Assembly: GCA_016926805.1 (NCBI GenBank) | Contig: JAFGNV010000047.1 | Span: 1 to 43,115 of the forward strand | From: Anaerolineae bacterium | GTDB lineage: Bacteria > Chloroflexota > Anaerolineae > 4572-78 > J111 | Length of the DNA: 43,115 nt | Direction: 5' to 3' | Shown: one piece after another, positions 1 through 8,170 of the stretch | How the letters are laid out: every line of letters starts with the position of its first letter | How positions within the stretch are numbered: position 1 is the first letter of the stretch | Program-made: the position numbers and the translations under genes | Notes under the pieces: generated by a model | Told to the model about the DNA's origin: nothing | The model's input: the letters and a program-made list of their open reading frames with translations, nothing else | Databases searched by the model: none

Positions 1-58
1 AAGCAAGATTGCCTGATGGACAAAGTGCGGCTCTTTTATTTGTTAAATCTGTTTAATC

Positions 59-424
59 TTACATAACTTTTAAAACACATTCTAAGGAAGGCATTGTTTC
101 TGACACTTGTTTCTGGCAAAACTCCAGATATTCCAGAACCTCTTCCTTTGAGTAAGGCTCCCCAATTTCCGGTTCCTGGTGTGCTGGCCGGGGCCGTGGT
201 CCCATTAATTGAGATTGCTCCCTGTGTTTGGCCCATGGTTCAAAATCTTGTTCGCTTGGCTGTAAATACAGGTGGGTATAAAAGAGGGCGTGATAGGCAA
301 TGTGCCAGAATTTGTTTTTATCTGCCGGATCATTCCATAAAGATGCCGGGCATTTTACGACGGCCTGTTTGAGCATTTCCAATGAAGCAAAATATTGGGA
401 GGTGATGACCTCCTTGATATTCAT
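59..424 (-). CDS. DinB-like protein, probably C-terminally truncated
   Basis: The 121-residue product resembles the first part of DinB/DUF1569-type four-helix proteins: an N-terminal helix starting MNIKEVITSQYFASLEML, a conserved FWHIAYHALFYTHLYL helix carrying the His positions typical of metal-binding DinB folds, and a KEEVLEYLEFCQKQV helix. Family members are usually about 150-170 residues and end with a further helix containing His. Here a stop at 59-61 ends the frame early, and nothing recognisable follows down to position 1. The start is supported by AAAGGA a few bases upstream of the ATG at 424. It may be a shortened gene or a recent pseudogene. The function of this subgroup is unknown; some relatives are thiol-dependent S-transferases. 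Confidence 0.5.
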   Translation of the reverse strand: MNIKEVITSQYFASLEMLKQAVVKCPASLWNDPADKNKFWHIAYHALFYTHLYLQPSEQDFEPWAKHREQSQLMGPRPRPAHQEPEIGEPYSKEEVLEYLEFCQKQVSETMPSLECVLKVM

Positions 425-464
425 TCTTTGTCCTTTCTAACTGACGAGGTTTAAATAAAACAAT

Positions 465-626
465 TTAAAGACCCGATTCAATCCAGGCCGGATCGTGGTC
501 GCTGCCATTGCCGCCATGTTTGGTGCGGCGATCAATGTATGCGCTGTGAAAGGCCGGGGCTAAGGCAGGACTGAACCAGATTTGGTTGAACAATTCGTGC
601 CGGGGTGGTTGGCCCGATTTTTTACT
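465..626 (-). pseudogene. C-terminal remnant of an endonuclease/exonuclease/phosphatase (EEP) family protein
   Basis: Minus-strand translation from the TAG at 627-629 to the TAA at 465-467 gives 53 codons without a usable start. It contains HELFNQIWFSPAL, then AYIDRRTKHGGNGSDHDPAW, then the stop. The SDHDP segment, with a preceding Tyr/Asp-rich strand, is the closing motif of EEP-fold enzymes, where the Ser-Asp-His triad is catalytic. Only the last fifth of such a protein is present. Its 5' part has been lost at the abfA 3' end, which overlaps it by a few bases. Codon quality suggests recent decay. Confidence 0.6.
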
Positions 627-2103
627 CTACCTCCAAAACCACCACCGATTTTGCCGGGAGGTTCAATTGTAGCGTATTACTGGCCAGGGTCATGCCATCA
701 AACGCGACCGGTTTCACCGCTTCGGGCTGGTCAAAGGCGTTATGGGTGTTGATGGCTTCGGCGGTGAGAACCCGACCGATTGCCCTGGCAGGTTCCATGC
801 CCCGCAATTCGCAGACCAGACTCATTGCCCGGGTCGGGTTGAGGTTGCAGAGAGAAAGATGAACTTTGCCGGTCTCATCGCGAGAGGCCGAGGCGCTGAT
901 CGCCGGAATAGACTCACCGTTGTGTTCATACAGCCCGCAGTTTATGTCCACCAGGAGCAGGGTGGCACCTTGATGCCCTTTGTACATTTCAAACACGTGA
1001 TAGGTGGGCGTTAAAACCATTCGGTCACCCTCGGTCAAGATCATTGCTTGCAGCACGTTGATGGTTTGGGCGATATTGGCCATATAGACTCGCTCGCAGT
1101 GGTTGTTGAAAATATTGAGAGTAATGCCGGCCACCAGGGCATCTCGCAAAGAGTTTTGCTGGTACAAAAAGCCGGGGTTTATACCGGGTTCAACATCGTA
1201 CCACGCGCCCCACTCGTCCACAATCAAGCCCACCCGTTTTTCCGGATCGTACTGGTCCATAAGGGTAGCGTGTTTGGTGACCAGCTCATCCATGAACAGA
1301 GCCTTCCGTAAAGTGGTAAACCAGGCGTCTTCATCAAACTGGGTGGCCGAACCTTTGGCCGCCCAATCGCCCGGTAGAATATAATAGTGGAGCGACAAAC
1401 CATCCAAAAAGCGACCGGCTTCGCGCATCAGTACTTCAGTCCAGTGGTAGTTGCTATCACTGGCCCCGCAGGCAATTTTATAGAGACGATTCCGGCCAAA
1501 GTTTCGGCAATACGTGGCATAACGACGATATTGATCCGCGTAGAATTCTGGACGCATGTTGCCGCCGCAGCCCCAACTCTCGTTGCCTACGCCCCAGAAG
1601 CGAACGGCCCAGGGATCCTTGCGGCCATTGGCTCGCCGTAGATCGGCCATAGGGCTTTGACCGTCGAAAGTGAGATATTCTACCCATTGTTGCATTTCCT
1701 GGGCCGTGCCGCTGCCAACGTTACCGCAGATGTAAGGCTCGCAGCCAAGCTGGTCGCACAGATCCATAAACTCGTGCGTGCCAAAATGGTTGTTCTCGGT
1801 GACCCCGCCCCAGTGCGTATTGACCATCCAGGGGCGATTTTCCACCGGGCCGACGCCGTTTTGCCAGTGATACTCATCCGCAAAGCATCCGCCCGGCCAG
1901 CGCAAGACCGGGATGTTGATCTGGCGTAACGCTGCAACAATATCGTTACGGATACCGCGGATGTTGGGAATCTTCGATTCCTGGCCCACCCAGAACCCAC
2001 CGTAAATACAGCGCCCCAGATGTTCGGCAAAATGGCCATAGATGTATTTGCTGATCTGGCTTTTACCCAGGTCTGTATTGATGATTATTCTGCTGGCTGA
2101 CAT
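622..2103 (-). CDS. abfA: Alpha-L-arabinofuranosidase, glycoside hydrolase family 51
   Basis: Retaining exo-enzyme that removes terminal alpha-L-arabinofuranosyl groups from arabinan or arabinoxylan oligosaccharides. It has no signal peptide, so it is probably cytoplasmic. The protein is 493 residues, the usual GH51 length. It starts at [10 protein letters not shown], because AGAAAGGA lies 8 nt before this ATG; a longer frame to 2163 would overlap the upstream gene's stop. Visible motifs are [13 protein letters not shown] near residue 68, the acid/base Glu175 in [11 protein letters not shown], and the nucleophile Glu297 in [11 protein letters not shown], followed by a C-terminal beta-sandwich. 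The gene lies 56 nt downstream of the isochorismatase-like gene and is probably co-transcribed with it. No transporter or sugar regulator is adjacent, so substrate supply is not explained here. Confidence 0.93.
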   Translation of the reverse strand: MSASRIIINTDLGKSQISKYIYGHFAEHLGRCIYGGFWVGQESKIPNIRGIRNDIVAALRQINIPVLRWPGGCFADEYHWQNGVGPVENRPWMVNTHWGGVTENNHFGTHEFMDLCDQLGCEPYICGNVGSGTAQEMQQWVEYLTFDGQSPMADLRRANGRKDPWAVRFWGVGNESWGCGGNMRPEFYADQYRRYATYCRNFGRNRLYKIACGASDSNYHWTEVLMREAGRFLDGLSLHYYILPGDWAAKGSATQFDEDAWFTTLRKALFMDELVTKHATLMDQYDPEKRVGLIVDEWGAWYDVEPGINPGFLYQQNSLRDALVAGITLNIFNNHCERVYMANIAQTINVLQAMILTEGDRMVLTPTYHVFEMYKGHQGATLLLVDINCGLYEHNGESIPAISASASRDETGKVHLSLCNLNPTRAMSLVCELRGMEPARAIGRVLTAEAINTHNAFDQPEAVKPVAFDGMTLASNTLQLNLPAKSVVVLEVE

Positions 2104-2159
2104 TGTGGGTCCTTTCTCTTTTAGCTTGACTGGATTGATGGGGTAACGATCGGGCCTGC

Positions 2160-2885
2160 TCATTGCTCAGGTGGGCCATGCTGTTGGGCGGCGGCAAAGA
2201 ACTCATCCTGCAGCCGTTGGGTTTCCCCATCTTCTTTGATGGCGCGGATAGCCCGGGCCAGGGCGCGAGCCTGGGCTGCCAGCAGCCGCTCGCCTTTTTC
2301 CGCCGTGGCCGGGCTGCCGTCACCCCGATAATGAGTGGGATGATCGGCGTACCACCAGATGCCGGTATCTATGCCCAACTCTCGCAACTGCCTCAGCCGG
2401 TTCTGGGGCATGCCTTCGCCATTGGTTTGTAATTTACTTTCGACAAAGGTGATGTTTGCCAACGTGCCGCTGACCAGCGCGCCGCGCAGCATCAGAGGGG
2501 TCAGATCGAGGTCTTCCGCCCCGCGATAGGTAGACAGGACGCAATACTCGGCGCAAAAGCCGGTGATGATGACGGTATCTACACCCCGTTTCTGCAACTC
2601 CTTTTCCAGCGATGTTTTGTTAAAAGAATTGCTGTAGGTTTTGTGGATGTGCAAATCCGAGGGCAGAACGTTCAACGCCTCAGGCACGTCAAAATCCGCC
2701 GCCCCCGGTTTCAAATTTTCGGCTTCGTCCACGTGTTGGACGCAAATAACCGGCAGGTTCTTTTCTCTGAATAAGGCAATGGCCACATTGATATATTCAA
2801 TGGCCTCATTGAGCGACTGCGCCGTGACCGGGTTGGATTTGAAGAACTCTTTTTGCACGTCAATGACTAATAGGGCTGGTTGCAT
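2160..2885 (-). CDS. Isochorismatase-like cysteine hydrolase
   Basis: A 241-residue protein of the isochorismatase/nicotinamidase fold. The catalytic triad is readable: Asp9 in [11 protein letters not shown], Lys82 in [10 protein letters not shown], and Cys115 in [15 protein letters not shown], within the usual cis-peptide/nucleophile loop. Family members hydrolyse amides or vinyl ethers (nicotinamide, N-carbamoyl compounds, isochorismate), and the substrate cannot be told from sequence. The C-terminal about 70 residues ([12 protein letters not shown] onward) extend past the usual core and are rich in charged residues. AGGAG precedes the ATG. It is upstream of abfA in the same direction. No NAD or pyrimidine degradation genes are nearby, so neither role is supported by context. 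Confidence 0.85.
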   Translation of the reverse strand: MQPALLVIDVQKEFFKSNPVTAQSLNEAIEYINVAIALFREKNLPVICVQHVDEAENLKPGAADFDVPEALNVLPSDLHIHKTYSNSFNKTSLEKELQKRGVDTVIITGFCAEYCVLSTYRGAEDLDLTPLMLRGALVSGTLANITFVESKLQTNGEGMPQNRLRQLRELGIDTGIWWYADHPTHYRGDGSPATAEKGERLLAAQARALARAIRAIKEDGETQRLQDEFFAAAQQHGPPEQ

Positions 2886-2936
2886 GGGTATCTCCTATGT
2901 TACCACGCAAAACAATGATTGTAAAAAGCAAATAAA

Positions 2937-2970
2937 GTAGGTTGGGTTTTCCTACGTCAAGCCAACCCAT
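2937..2970. repeat. Short palindromic repeat at the 3' end of the O-methyltransferase gene
   Basis: GTAGGTTGGGTTTTCC... with CCAACCCA downstream forms a small inverted repeat (TGGGTT 2943-2948 against AACCCA 2964-2969). It resembles the GGGTTGAACC/AAACCC repeat seen at 3897 and 5596. It overlaps the last codons of the O-methyltransferase gene, so the protein's C-terminus is partly repeat-derived. Confidence 0.4.
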
Positions 2971-3646
2971 CTGATTCGTCGGCGGTGACGAGCGCCATTG
3001 CCAGGCCGTCATACCCTTTGCCGCCCACGGTCTGAAGCGCCGTGGCGCTCACGCGCGGCTCAGCGGCGACAAGCTCGAGGAAGCGGCGCACACCCCGCAC
3101 ATCGGGGTCGTTGCTGGTTTTGTCGACAACCGCTCCGTTGCGGATGATATTGTCGGCGATGATCAAACTGCCGCGCCGGGAGAGCTTGAGCGCCCACTTG
3201 AAGTAAGCCGGGTTGTTTGGCTTGTCGGCATCCATGAAAATCAGATCAAATGGGCCGCGCCCCTCGGCGACGAGCTGCGGCAGGGTGTCTAACGCCGGAC
3301 CAAGGCGCAGGTCAACCGCGTGGCTCAGACCGGCCCGGGCCAGGTTGGCCCGGGCCACTTCGGCGTGCTGGGAGTCGGCCTCCAGGGTAATCAGGCGGCC
3401 GTCGGCCGGCAAGGCCCGCGCCAGCCAGATGGTGCTGTAACCGCCCAGCGCGCCAATCTCCAGAATGGACCGCGCCCCCTGGATTCGCGCCAGCAGAAAT
3501 AGCAGTTTGCCCTGATTGGGTGAAACTTGGTGCGCTGGCAGGCCGGCCGCGGCGCTGGCCTGGAGCGCCGCCTCCAACACGGAGTCGGGCGGTAGAAGCA
3601 AATCATTGAGGTAGCGGTCAACCGCAGTCCATTGAACCTGGGTCAT
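2957..3646 (-). CDS. SAM-dependent O-methyltransferase (class I, cation-dependent type)
   Basis: Rossmann-fold methyltransferase related to caffeoyl-CoA/catechol O-methyltransferases. From the chosen start (MTQVQWTAVDRYL, 229 residues), motif I is ILEIGALGGYSTIWLARAL, the acidic SAM-ribose residue follows in RLITLEAD, and the metal/substrate segment is FDLIFMDADKPN with IIADNIIRNGAVV, giving the Asp, Asp and Asn expected for divalent-cation coordination. GAGGTG just upstream favours the ATG at 3646. A longer frame exists from a TTG at 3688 but lacks a ribosome site. The gene's 5' end overlaps the antisense end of a broken metallophosphoesterase remnant. The natural acceptor is unknown; related bacterial enzymes methylate small catechols or have no known substrate. 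Confidence 0.88.
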   Translation of the reverse strand: MTQVQWTAVDRYLNDLLLPPDSVLEAALQASAAAGLPAHQVSPNQGKLLFLLARIQGARSILEIGALGGYSTIWLARALPADGRLITLEADSQHAEVARANLARAGLSHAVDLRLGPALDTLPQLVAEGRGPFDLIFMDADKPNNPAYFKWALKLSRRGSLIIADNIIRNGAVVDKTSNDPDVRGVRRFLELVAAEPRVSATALQTVGGKGYDGLAMALVTADESDGLA

Positions 3647-3863
3647 AACACCTCGATTCATGCGGCAGTTGGGGCTGTGGTTGGACAAGAATAAGACCCA
3701 ATCTGCCTGGTTTTGTCCGGCAAGGGTGAGTTAGGTTTTCTCTACAAATAAAATCGCCCGCATGCAGGATCAGATCAACTGTCTGTAGGTGGCTCAAGAG
3801 TGGCGGAGGTAAAGCAGGGAGTCTATCTGGAATATGCATGTCAGAAACCAGGGCAATCTTCAT
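3618..3863 (-). pseudogene. N-terminal remnant of a YfcE/MJ0936-type metallophosphoesterase
   Basis: The frame starts MKIALVSDMHIPD and reaches LILHAGDF by about residue 38 (near 3750). These are the first two metal-binding motifs (D-x-H and G-D) of small phosphodiesterases. After this point the translation (CRENLTHPCRTK...) no longer resembles the family. The GNHD and GHTH motifs are absent, and the frame runs into the start of the O-methyltransferase gene. It is a deletion relic of about 110 bp that still carries an apparent start codon. Confidence 0.65.
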
Positions 3864-3896
3864 TGTAATTTCCCTGTTCAGGGTAGCGCGTAGATT

Positions 3897-3966
3897 GGGT
3901 TGAACCAGGTGAAACCCAATGCTTTCAACCGGCTGGGGGTAGGGTAGGGTTTAGTTTTTCGATCCC
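3897..3966 (+). repeat. Dispersed direct repeat, copy 1 (about 70 bp)
   Basis: Begins GGGTTGAACCAGGTGAAACC and continues through CAACCGGCTGGGGGTAGGG to a TTTTTCGA segment. A diverged copy in the same orientation is at 5596-5664. The first 25 bp with the preceding TT form an inverted repeat (TTGGGTT/AAACCCAA). Both copies flank the two-gene membrane operon. Confidence 0.7.
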
Positions 3967-4011
3967 CATGCTGCCTTGAAGCCGGTCAGGCGACGTGCCG
4001 TGGTGGTTCTA

Positions 4012-5004
4012 TTAATGCGTTTCGTTCGAAAACGCGCGGTAAGCTAACGTCCACAGAGATTCAATAAAAACTTGAAAAATACCCTGGATAAACCCAACTA
4101 TGATGACCATGACAATACCTGCGGCTCCTAATAGAAAATAATTTCCCATTGACGGGCCGCTCCCGGAAATCATCGCCGGCATCGTACTTATCATTATGGG
4201 AAACATAATGGCCATTGCCGGGATAGCCACAATTAGGCCAACCACAATCGTGATCAAAAAAAGCAGCAGGGCCAGGATGAGGGTGGCGCTGATATTTTTG
4301 CTAAACAGGGTCCAACTTCGAGCAAACGAGCCGATGACGCCTTGACTCTCCAAGACAATGGCCCGGCTGCCAAACGTACGAAAGAGGCCGGCGATGATTT
4401 GAATGATAAAGAAAAAACAGATCGTGCTACAGATAGTGGCGAAAAACATGGGAAAGAAAGCAGCGAAGTCTTCTACAAAGGGTGGAGGCCCCTGGCTTTC
4501 AGGGGTGGGCCGGTAGGTGAAGATTTGACTGAAAAAAGGCCAGAACGTGGTGAGCACAATCACGGCTACCAAGGCCCCCAACGCCAGCATGGGCATCGCC
4601 AGCAGTAGTTGCAGTAATCCTACCGGGACAGCTTTAGCCACGGCATCCTGCCAGCTTGACCGGAAACTGATGTGCTCACCATCCTCTACCCGGGCGACCG
4701 ATTTGATCAGGGCGCTGCGTCCAAGCGCGCCAACAATAATGCTGATGAGGCCAAATATCACCAGGAATACGAGACCGGCCACAACGTAAACGACGATTGG
4801 CGTTTGGCCCAGGGGTTCGGGGAAAAATGGGGGGAATTCAGGCGCTCCGCTGGATGGGTCATAAGGCAGGTTATAATTCATTTGAAAGCGGGGGTTGCCC
4901 CCGCTGCCCTGACCACACAAAGCCATAATGATGCCAAAGACCCACAAAAATTTATAGCGCCAGGTGATGTGGGCGGCGCGTTTAATGATTTGACCATAAT
5001 CCAT
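4012..5004 (-). CDS. Polytopic membrane protein of unknown function
   Basis: A 330-residue protein starting MDYGQIIKRAAHITWRY, chosen because AAGGAG lies upstream of this ATG; a longer frame to 5133 overlaps the preceding gene. It has about six hydrophobic segments: one short near the N-terminus (FLWVFGIIMALC), then a Pro-rich external loop, then long segments around VVYVVAGLVFLVIFGLISII, VGLLQLLLAMPMLALGALVA, a Phe-rich segment, LILALLLFLITIVVGLIVAI, and a final one before a TLAYRAF tail. The pattern (Arg/Lys-rich start, then repeated two-helix units with REDGEHISFRSSW-like loops) resembles DUF-type membrane proteins of Chloroflexi and actinobacteria often annotated as glycerophosphoryl diester phosphodiesterase membrane-domain-like. 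No catalytic motif is visible. It is co-directional with, and 52 nt downstream of, the small membrane protein gene. Confidence 0.75.
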   Translation of the reverse strand: MDYGQIIKRAAHITWRYKFLWVFGIIMALCGQGSGGNPRFQMNYNLPYDPSSGAPEFPPFFPEPLGQTPIVVYVVAGLVFLVIFGLISIIVGALGRSALIKSVARVEDGEHISFRSSWQDAVAKAVPVGLLQLLLAMPMLALGALVAVIVLTTFWPFFSQIFTYRPTPESQGPPPFVEDFAAFFPMFFATICSTICFFFIIQIIAGLFRTFGSRAIVLESQGVIGSFARSWTLFSKNISATLILALLLFLITIVVGLIVAIPAMAIMFPIMISTMPAMISGSGPSMGNYFLLGAAGIVMVIIVGFIQGIFQVFIESLWTLAYRAFSNETH

Positions 5005-5056
5005 GCTGAACTCCTTATCTGTAATGAAGCGATTTTTTGGGGGGAGAACTTTCCGG

Positions 5057-5452
5057 TTAGGGGTGACCGTCTGGCCTGTTTTTGGCCACCTTTTTCCAGG
5101 TAGATATAAAAAGCCAAAGAGAAAAGACGGCAAAGAAGAAGAGGGTTAAACTCCCCATAAACATGAATATTATTAAAACATCGTTGACCTCATGCTCCCG
5201 ACCGGCTGAATCAACACAGGCGAACGCGAGACCAACACCTTGCTCACCAGGCAGGGTGTATGAGTACTTACCCACGACAAAATCTGTCTCGGCTGGGCAA
5301 ATAATTGGCGTTAACCCAGGCACGGCCATAGCCTCTGGTAACAACAGGGCGGCAAATCCGGCCGTAATAGCCCCCAGAATACCGGCACAAAGGACCGCCC
5401 CGGCTAAGAGCCACAGCCAGGATTTGTAAATGGTCAGCAAGGCGTATTTCAT
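5057..5452 (-). CDS. Small two-helix membrane protein, unknown function
   Basis: A 131-residue protein starting MKYALLTIYKSW. It has an N-terminal hydrophobic segment (WLWLLAGAVLCAGILGAITA), an extracytoplasmic middle of about 60 residues with two Cys (IICPAE and LAFACVDS, which could form a disulphide), and a second hydrophobic helix (LIIFMFMGSLTLFFFAVFSLWLF) ending in a basic tail. TTGAGGTGAT upstream provides the ribosome site, and the stop of an upstream remnant overlaps that site. It probably forms an operon with the larger membrane protein downstream. It is not recognised as a named family. Confidence 0.6.
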   Translation of the reverse strand: MKYALLTIYKSWLWLLAGAVLCAGILGAITAGFAALLLPEAMAVPGLTPIICPAETDFVVGKYSYTLPGEQGVGLAFACVDSAGREHEVNDVLIIFMFMGSLTLFFFAVFSLWLFISTWKKVAKNRPDGHP

Positions 5453-5459
5453 TATCACC

Positions 5460-5595
5460 TCAATCTATGAAGGTATATCCAGGTGGCAGTTGCCCCGCTG
5501 GCGGAGCACTCAGCAGTTGCTCCGGCCACCCCATCTGCAACTGCCTATTGGACTCGTTCTCGCTCAAGTCTCCGCCCTTCCTAAGGCGCAGAATT
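5460..5595 (-). pseudogene. C-terminal remnant of an upstream operon gene
   Basis: The minus-strand frame ending ...MGWPEQLLSAPPAGQLPPGY-TFID has its stop inside the Shine-Dalgarno of the next gene, the usual geometry of translationally coupled operon genes. Upstream, the frame runs into the 5596-5664 repeat, where protein-like character is lost. It is probably the stump of a gene that preceded the membrane pair and was truncated at the repeat. The family is not recognised. Confidence 0.35.
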
Positions 5596-5664
5596 GAGTT
5601 GAACCTCGTGAAACCCGACGCTTTTAACCGGCCGGGGGTAGGGTTGGGTCTCATTCTTCGAGCC
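5596..5664 (+). repeat. Dispersed direct repeat, copy 2
   Basis: GAGTTGAACCTCGTGAAACC continues through TTAACCGGCCGGGGGTAGGG to a CATTCTTCGAG segment. It aligns base for base with 3897-3966 at roughly three quarters identity, same orientation. It abuts the 3' end of the NACHT gene and the truncated remnant at 5460-5595. Confidence 0.7.
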
Positions 5665-5667
5665 GAC

Positions 5668-8088
5668 CTACTTAGCTAATCCCGATGACGCATTTGGAGT
5701 AGGATGTCGTTTTCGTTTTCCTTTCTGTCGAAAGCCGGGTCGTGGTGGCGGTAGAATCTTCTTAAAAGCTTCGGGGTATTTCTTTTGAAGTTTTTGATAA
5801 TGTCTGGTTATAGATTTTTTGATGGCTTTATTTGTGCTGATGTTGGAAAGGATACTCATGATCCTGCCTTTATCTTCTAGACTCAAATCGGCTTTTTTAG
5901 CGGCATTCATCAATTGTTCTGCTTTCTGACCGACATCTGCTTCTTTCAAAAATTTTTGAGTCGCCCAAAGCAATAGTAACATTTTATAAACATCGTCACC
6001 AGAGGGGTCGTTGCCGAGTTGGTCAAAGAAATTCATTGCTTCTTGCTGCAAAAAGGTACTTTTTAGTGACCAATCAGTGAGAGCCAAAACTAACAGATCG
6101 GCTATGATATAAGGCACATCTTCGTTAACCGTTGAAAGCGCATCAAAAAACTGCTTGTGTAAGCCTGCGGCCAAGTTCATTGACCTTTCAATGCCCAGAA
6201 GCTTTGTTTGGGTCGGTGAATACCATGCGGCCTGAAGTAAACGACCTATGAAAAACTTGTTAATATCTACTCCCAATCCTTCTTCTTTGTTGTAATCCAA
6301 GATTTTATTCAAGAGAGAAATGGGTAAGTCCCGTTTTAGGCCGCTATAAAAGAAAGCAACATCATTCCATAAGCTATCGAAATGAGCTTCTACAACTAGG
6401 TCTTCTACATGTTCAATTTCATCTCGTTTGTTATACACATAAAGTCCAACAAAATAATCCAAAAACGAACGGTGTTTAAACATCACAATATCATAACGAC
6501 AATCAAGTATTGAGGAACGTTCAATGTCGCAGATGAATTCTTGTATACTTGCCTCATCATTTTTTAGACCATAAACCTTAAGATATTTCGCTACGAAATC
6601 TTGAAACTCGGCCAATGGAATATCTATCCGGTTCTTTTTATAAAACTCTTCAAAAGCAAGGGATGACAGGAAACTCTTTTTAATGTGGTATTCAAATAGG
6701 ACTTCAATCCCCTTATCTTTATCGTATCGGCCTAGAATTTGATCGGAATATCTTTCGTACAGTTCAGTGGTTGAGGCAGGAACTTCTTGATTCTCTTCAA
6801 TTATTTGAATTAACATAAGCAAAGACAAGGGAGTCATTGCAACTTGAAACCGAAAATGGTCCAAACCGTCTCGAAGAGCATCGAGAATTTTAGAACTATT
6901 GGTGAGTTTGCTAAATAAGCCCATTGCTTGATTAAAGGTAAAAGGCAGCATTTCGAACTTCTCGAATCCTGGAGGGGGAGATTTTACTAAATCTATAGGA
7001 CGGGTGGTTATGATCAATGGGCACCCCAATTCGACTGCAAAAGCCTTGCCATTTTCCAAAACGGTTTTTCTTTGTCCTGGTAAAACCTCATCAAGGCCAT
7101 CCACAAACAAAACTTTGGCTTTATAGCGATTTCTCATTTCCTGGTTTGGGATATAGGCTTCGTATAAATTGCTAGCAGAACTATATTGCACAAAATTGAT
7201 GGCCGTAACCAATATTGGGATTTCAATTGTCGATTGCTTGGATTTACCATGTATAATCTGTGATGAGATTTCACGAAGCATGTCTATGGTTAGTTTCGCC
7301 AGCGCAAGGGATTTACCAGTACCAGGTTCGCCAGCTAATAAAATATGCCTATTCCGTGTAATAAGAGACTTTAGTTGTGCGAAAGAAATTTTTTGCTCTT
7401 TAGTATATTTGGCAATTAATCCCAGATTTTGTTCCAGTTCTGTATCAGCGGTGAAATCAATGGACATATCAATTCGGATAACAATTGGGTTGATGAAACA
7501 CTCTGACAGATTTTTTCCTCGTTTGCTAAATAAGTGTCTCATTTCCAGGTCTTGAATTTTCTGTTGGAGGAAATCCATAATCTGTCCCTCAAAAAAGACT
7601 TGAGGGTAATACTTTGTAAAATGGTTTACCAGCCATTCCATATCGAAAGTTTTTAGATTAGGAAAATTAACTTCGTTCTCCAATCTTTTTCGGGCCCTAC
7701 TGCCTAACTCGCCTGCCAGCATTAACCAAACTCTAGAAACCTGGATCGGTTCACGAAAATTTGTTAATTCGGCAGGATGTGAAATTGCCTGTTGAATTTG
7801 GCTTTTGATTTCATCCACCATCCCTTTAGTCTGAGCTCGAACATTTCCCCGTTTAACAACAATTGCTGTAACTGTCTGGTCAAATTTATCCTTACTAACC
7901 ATAACCAAATCCTTACCAAACTCATCTGCTCCGTGAGTTATCTCAACGACACTTTCTGGTGCCATTTCAATAAGCAGATTCTTAAGATGCGAATGTAATT
8001 CTGTTTCCCTGAATGATACAATAATCTTTTTCCGTTCCTCAAAGGGTAACGCTTCTGCATTTTTAACAATATCATTGTTTACAGCCAT
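5668..8088 (-). CDS. NACHT-family STAND NTPase with N-terminal PD-(D/E)XK-like nuclease domain (candidate anti-phage protein)
   Basis: The 806-residue protein has three parts. Residues about 20-165 look like an Mrr-type restriction-endonuclease fold: GADEFGKDLVMV (Asp60), then AIVVKRG (Lys79), matching the D...hxK core, then a helical region. Residues about 245-400 are a NACHT NTPase: Walker A GEPGTGKS at 253-260, Walker B KVLFVDGLDEV at 325-335 with the paired acidic residues typical of NACHT, and sensor LIITTRP at 358-364, followed by an LPFTFNQAMGLF winged-helix approach. The C-terminal half is alpha-helical, without obvious LRR, WD40 or TPR repeats, and ends in a strongly basic tail (RQKGKRKRHP). 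Bacterial NACHT and Avs proteins with nuclease effectors act in abortive anti-phage defence; that role here is inference. Base composition is clearly AT-richer than the neighbours, suggesting transfer. GGAG precedes the start. No partner gene is adjacent. Confidence 0.82.
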   Translation of the reverse strand: MAVNNDIVKNAEALPFEERKKIIVSFRETELHSHLKNLLIEMAPESVVEITHGADEFGKDLVMVSKDKFDQTVTAIVVKRGNVRAQTKGMVDEIKSQIQQAISHPAELTNFREPIQVSRVWLMLAGELGSRARKRLENEVNFPNLKTFDMEWLVNHFTKYYPQVFFEGQIMDFLQQKIQDLEMRHLFSKRGKNLSECFINPIVIRIDMSIDFTADTELEQNLGLIAKYTKEQKISFAQLKSLITRNRHILLAGEPGTGKSLALAKLTIDMLREISSQIIHGKSKQSTIEIPILVTAINFVQYSSASNLYEAYIPNQEMRNRYKAKVLFVDGLDEVLPGQRKTVLENGKAFAVELGCPLIITTRPIDLVKSPPPGFEKFEMLPFTFNQAMGLFSKLTNSSKILDALRDGLDHFRFQVAMTPLSLLMLIQIIEENQEVPASTTELYERYSDQILGRYDKDKGIEVLFEYHIKKSFLSSLAFEEFYKKNRIDIPLAEFQDFVAKYLKVYGLKNDEASIQEFICDIERSSILDCRYDIVMFKHRSFLDYFVGLYVYNKRDEIEHVEDLVVEAHFDSLWNDVAFFYSGLKRDLPISLLNKILDYNKEEGLGVDINKFFIGRLLQAAWYSPTQTKLLGIERSMNLAAGLHKQFFDALSTVNEDVPYIIADLLVLALTDWSLKSTFLQQEAMNFFDQLGNDPSGDDVYKMLLLLWATQKFLKEADVGQKAEQLMNAAKKADLSLEDKGRIMSILSNISTNKAIKKSITRHYQKLQKKYPEAFKKILPPPRPGFRQKGKRKRHPTPNASSGLAK

Positions 8089-8136
8089 CTTTTTTCTCCA
8101 ATGAGTGATGTGATTTTTAACTTAACCACAAAAGAA

Positions 8137-8159
8137 GGGGCTGGCCCCCGGCCAACCCC
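8137..8159. repeat. GC-rich stem-loop between the NACHT gene and a remnant
   Basis: GGGGCTGGCC (8137-8146) faces GGCCAACCCC (8150-8159), a nearly perfect 10-bp stem with a 3-nt loop. It lacks a good T-run on either strand, so it is a weak terminator at best. It lies upstream of the NACHT start. Confidence 0.4.
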
Positions 8160-8170
8160 CTGCTGTGAGC

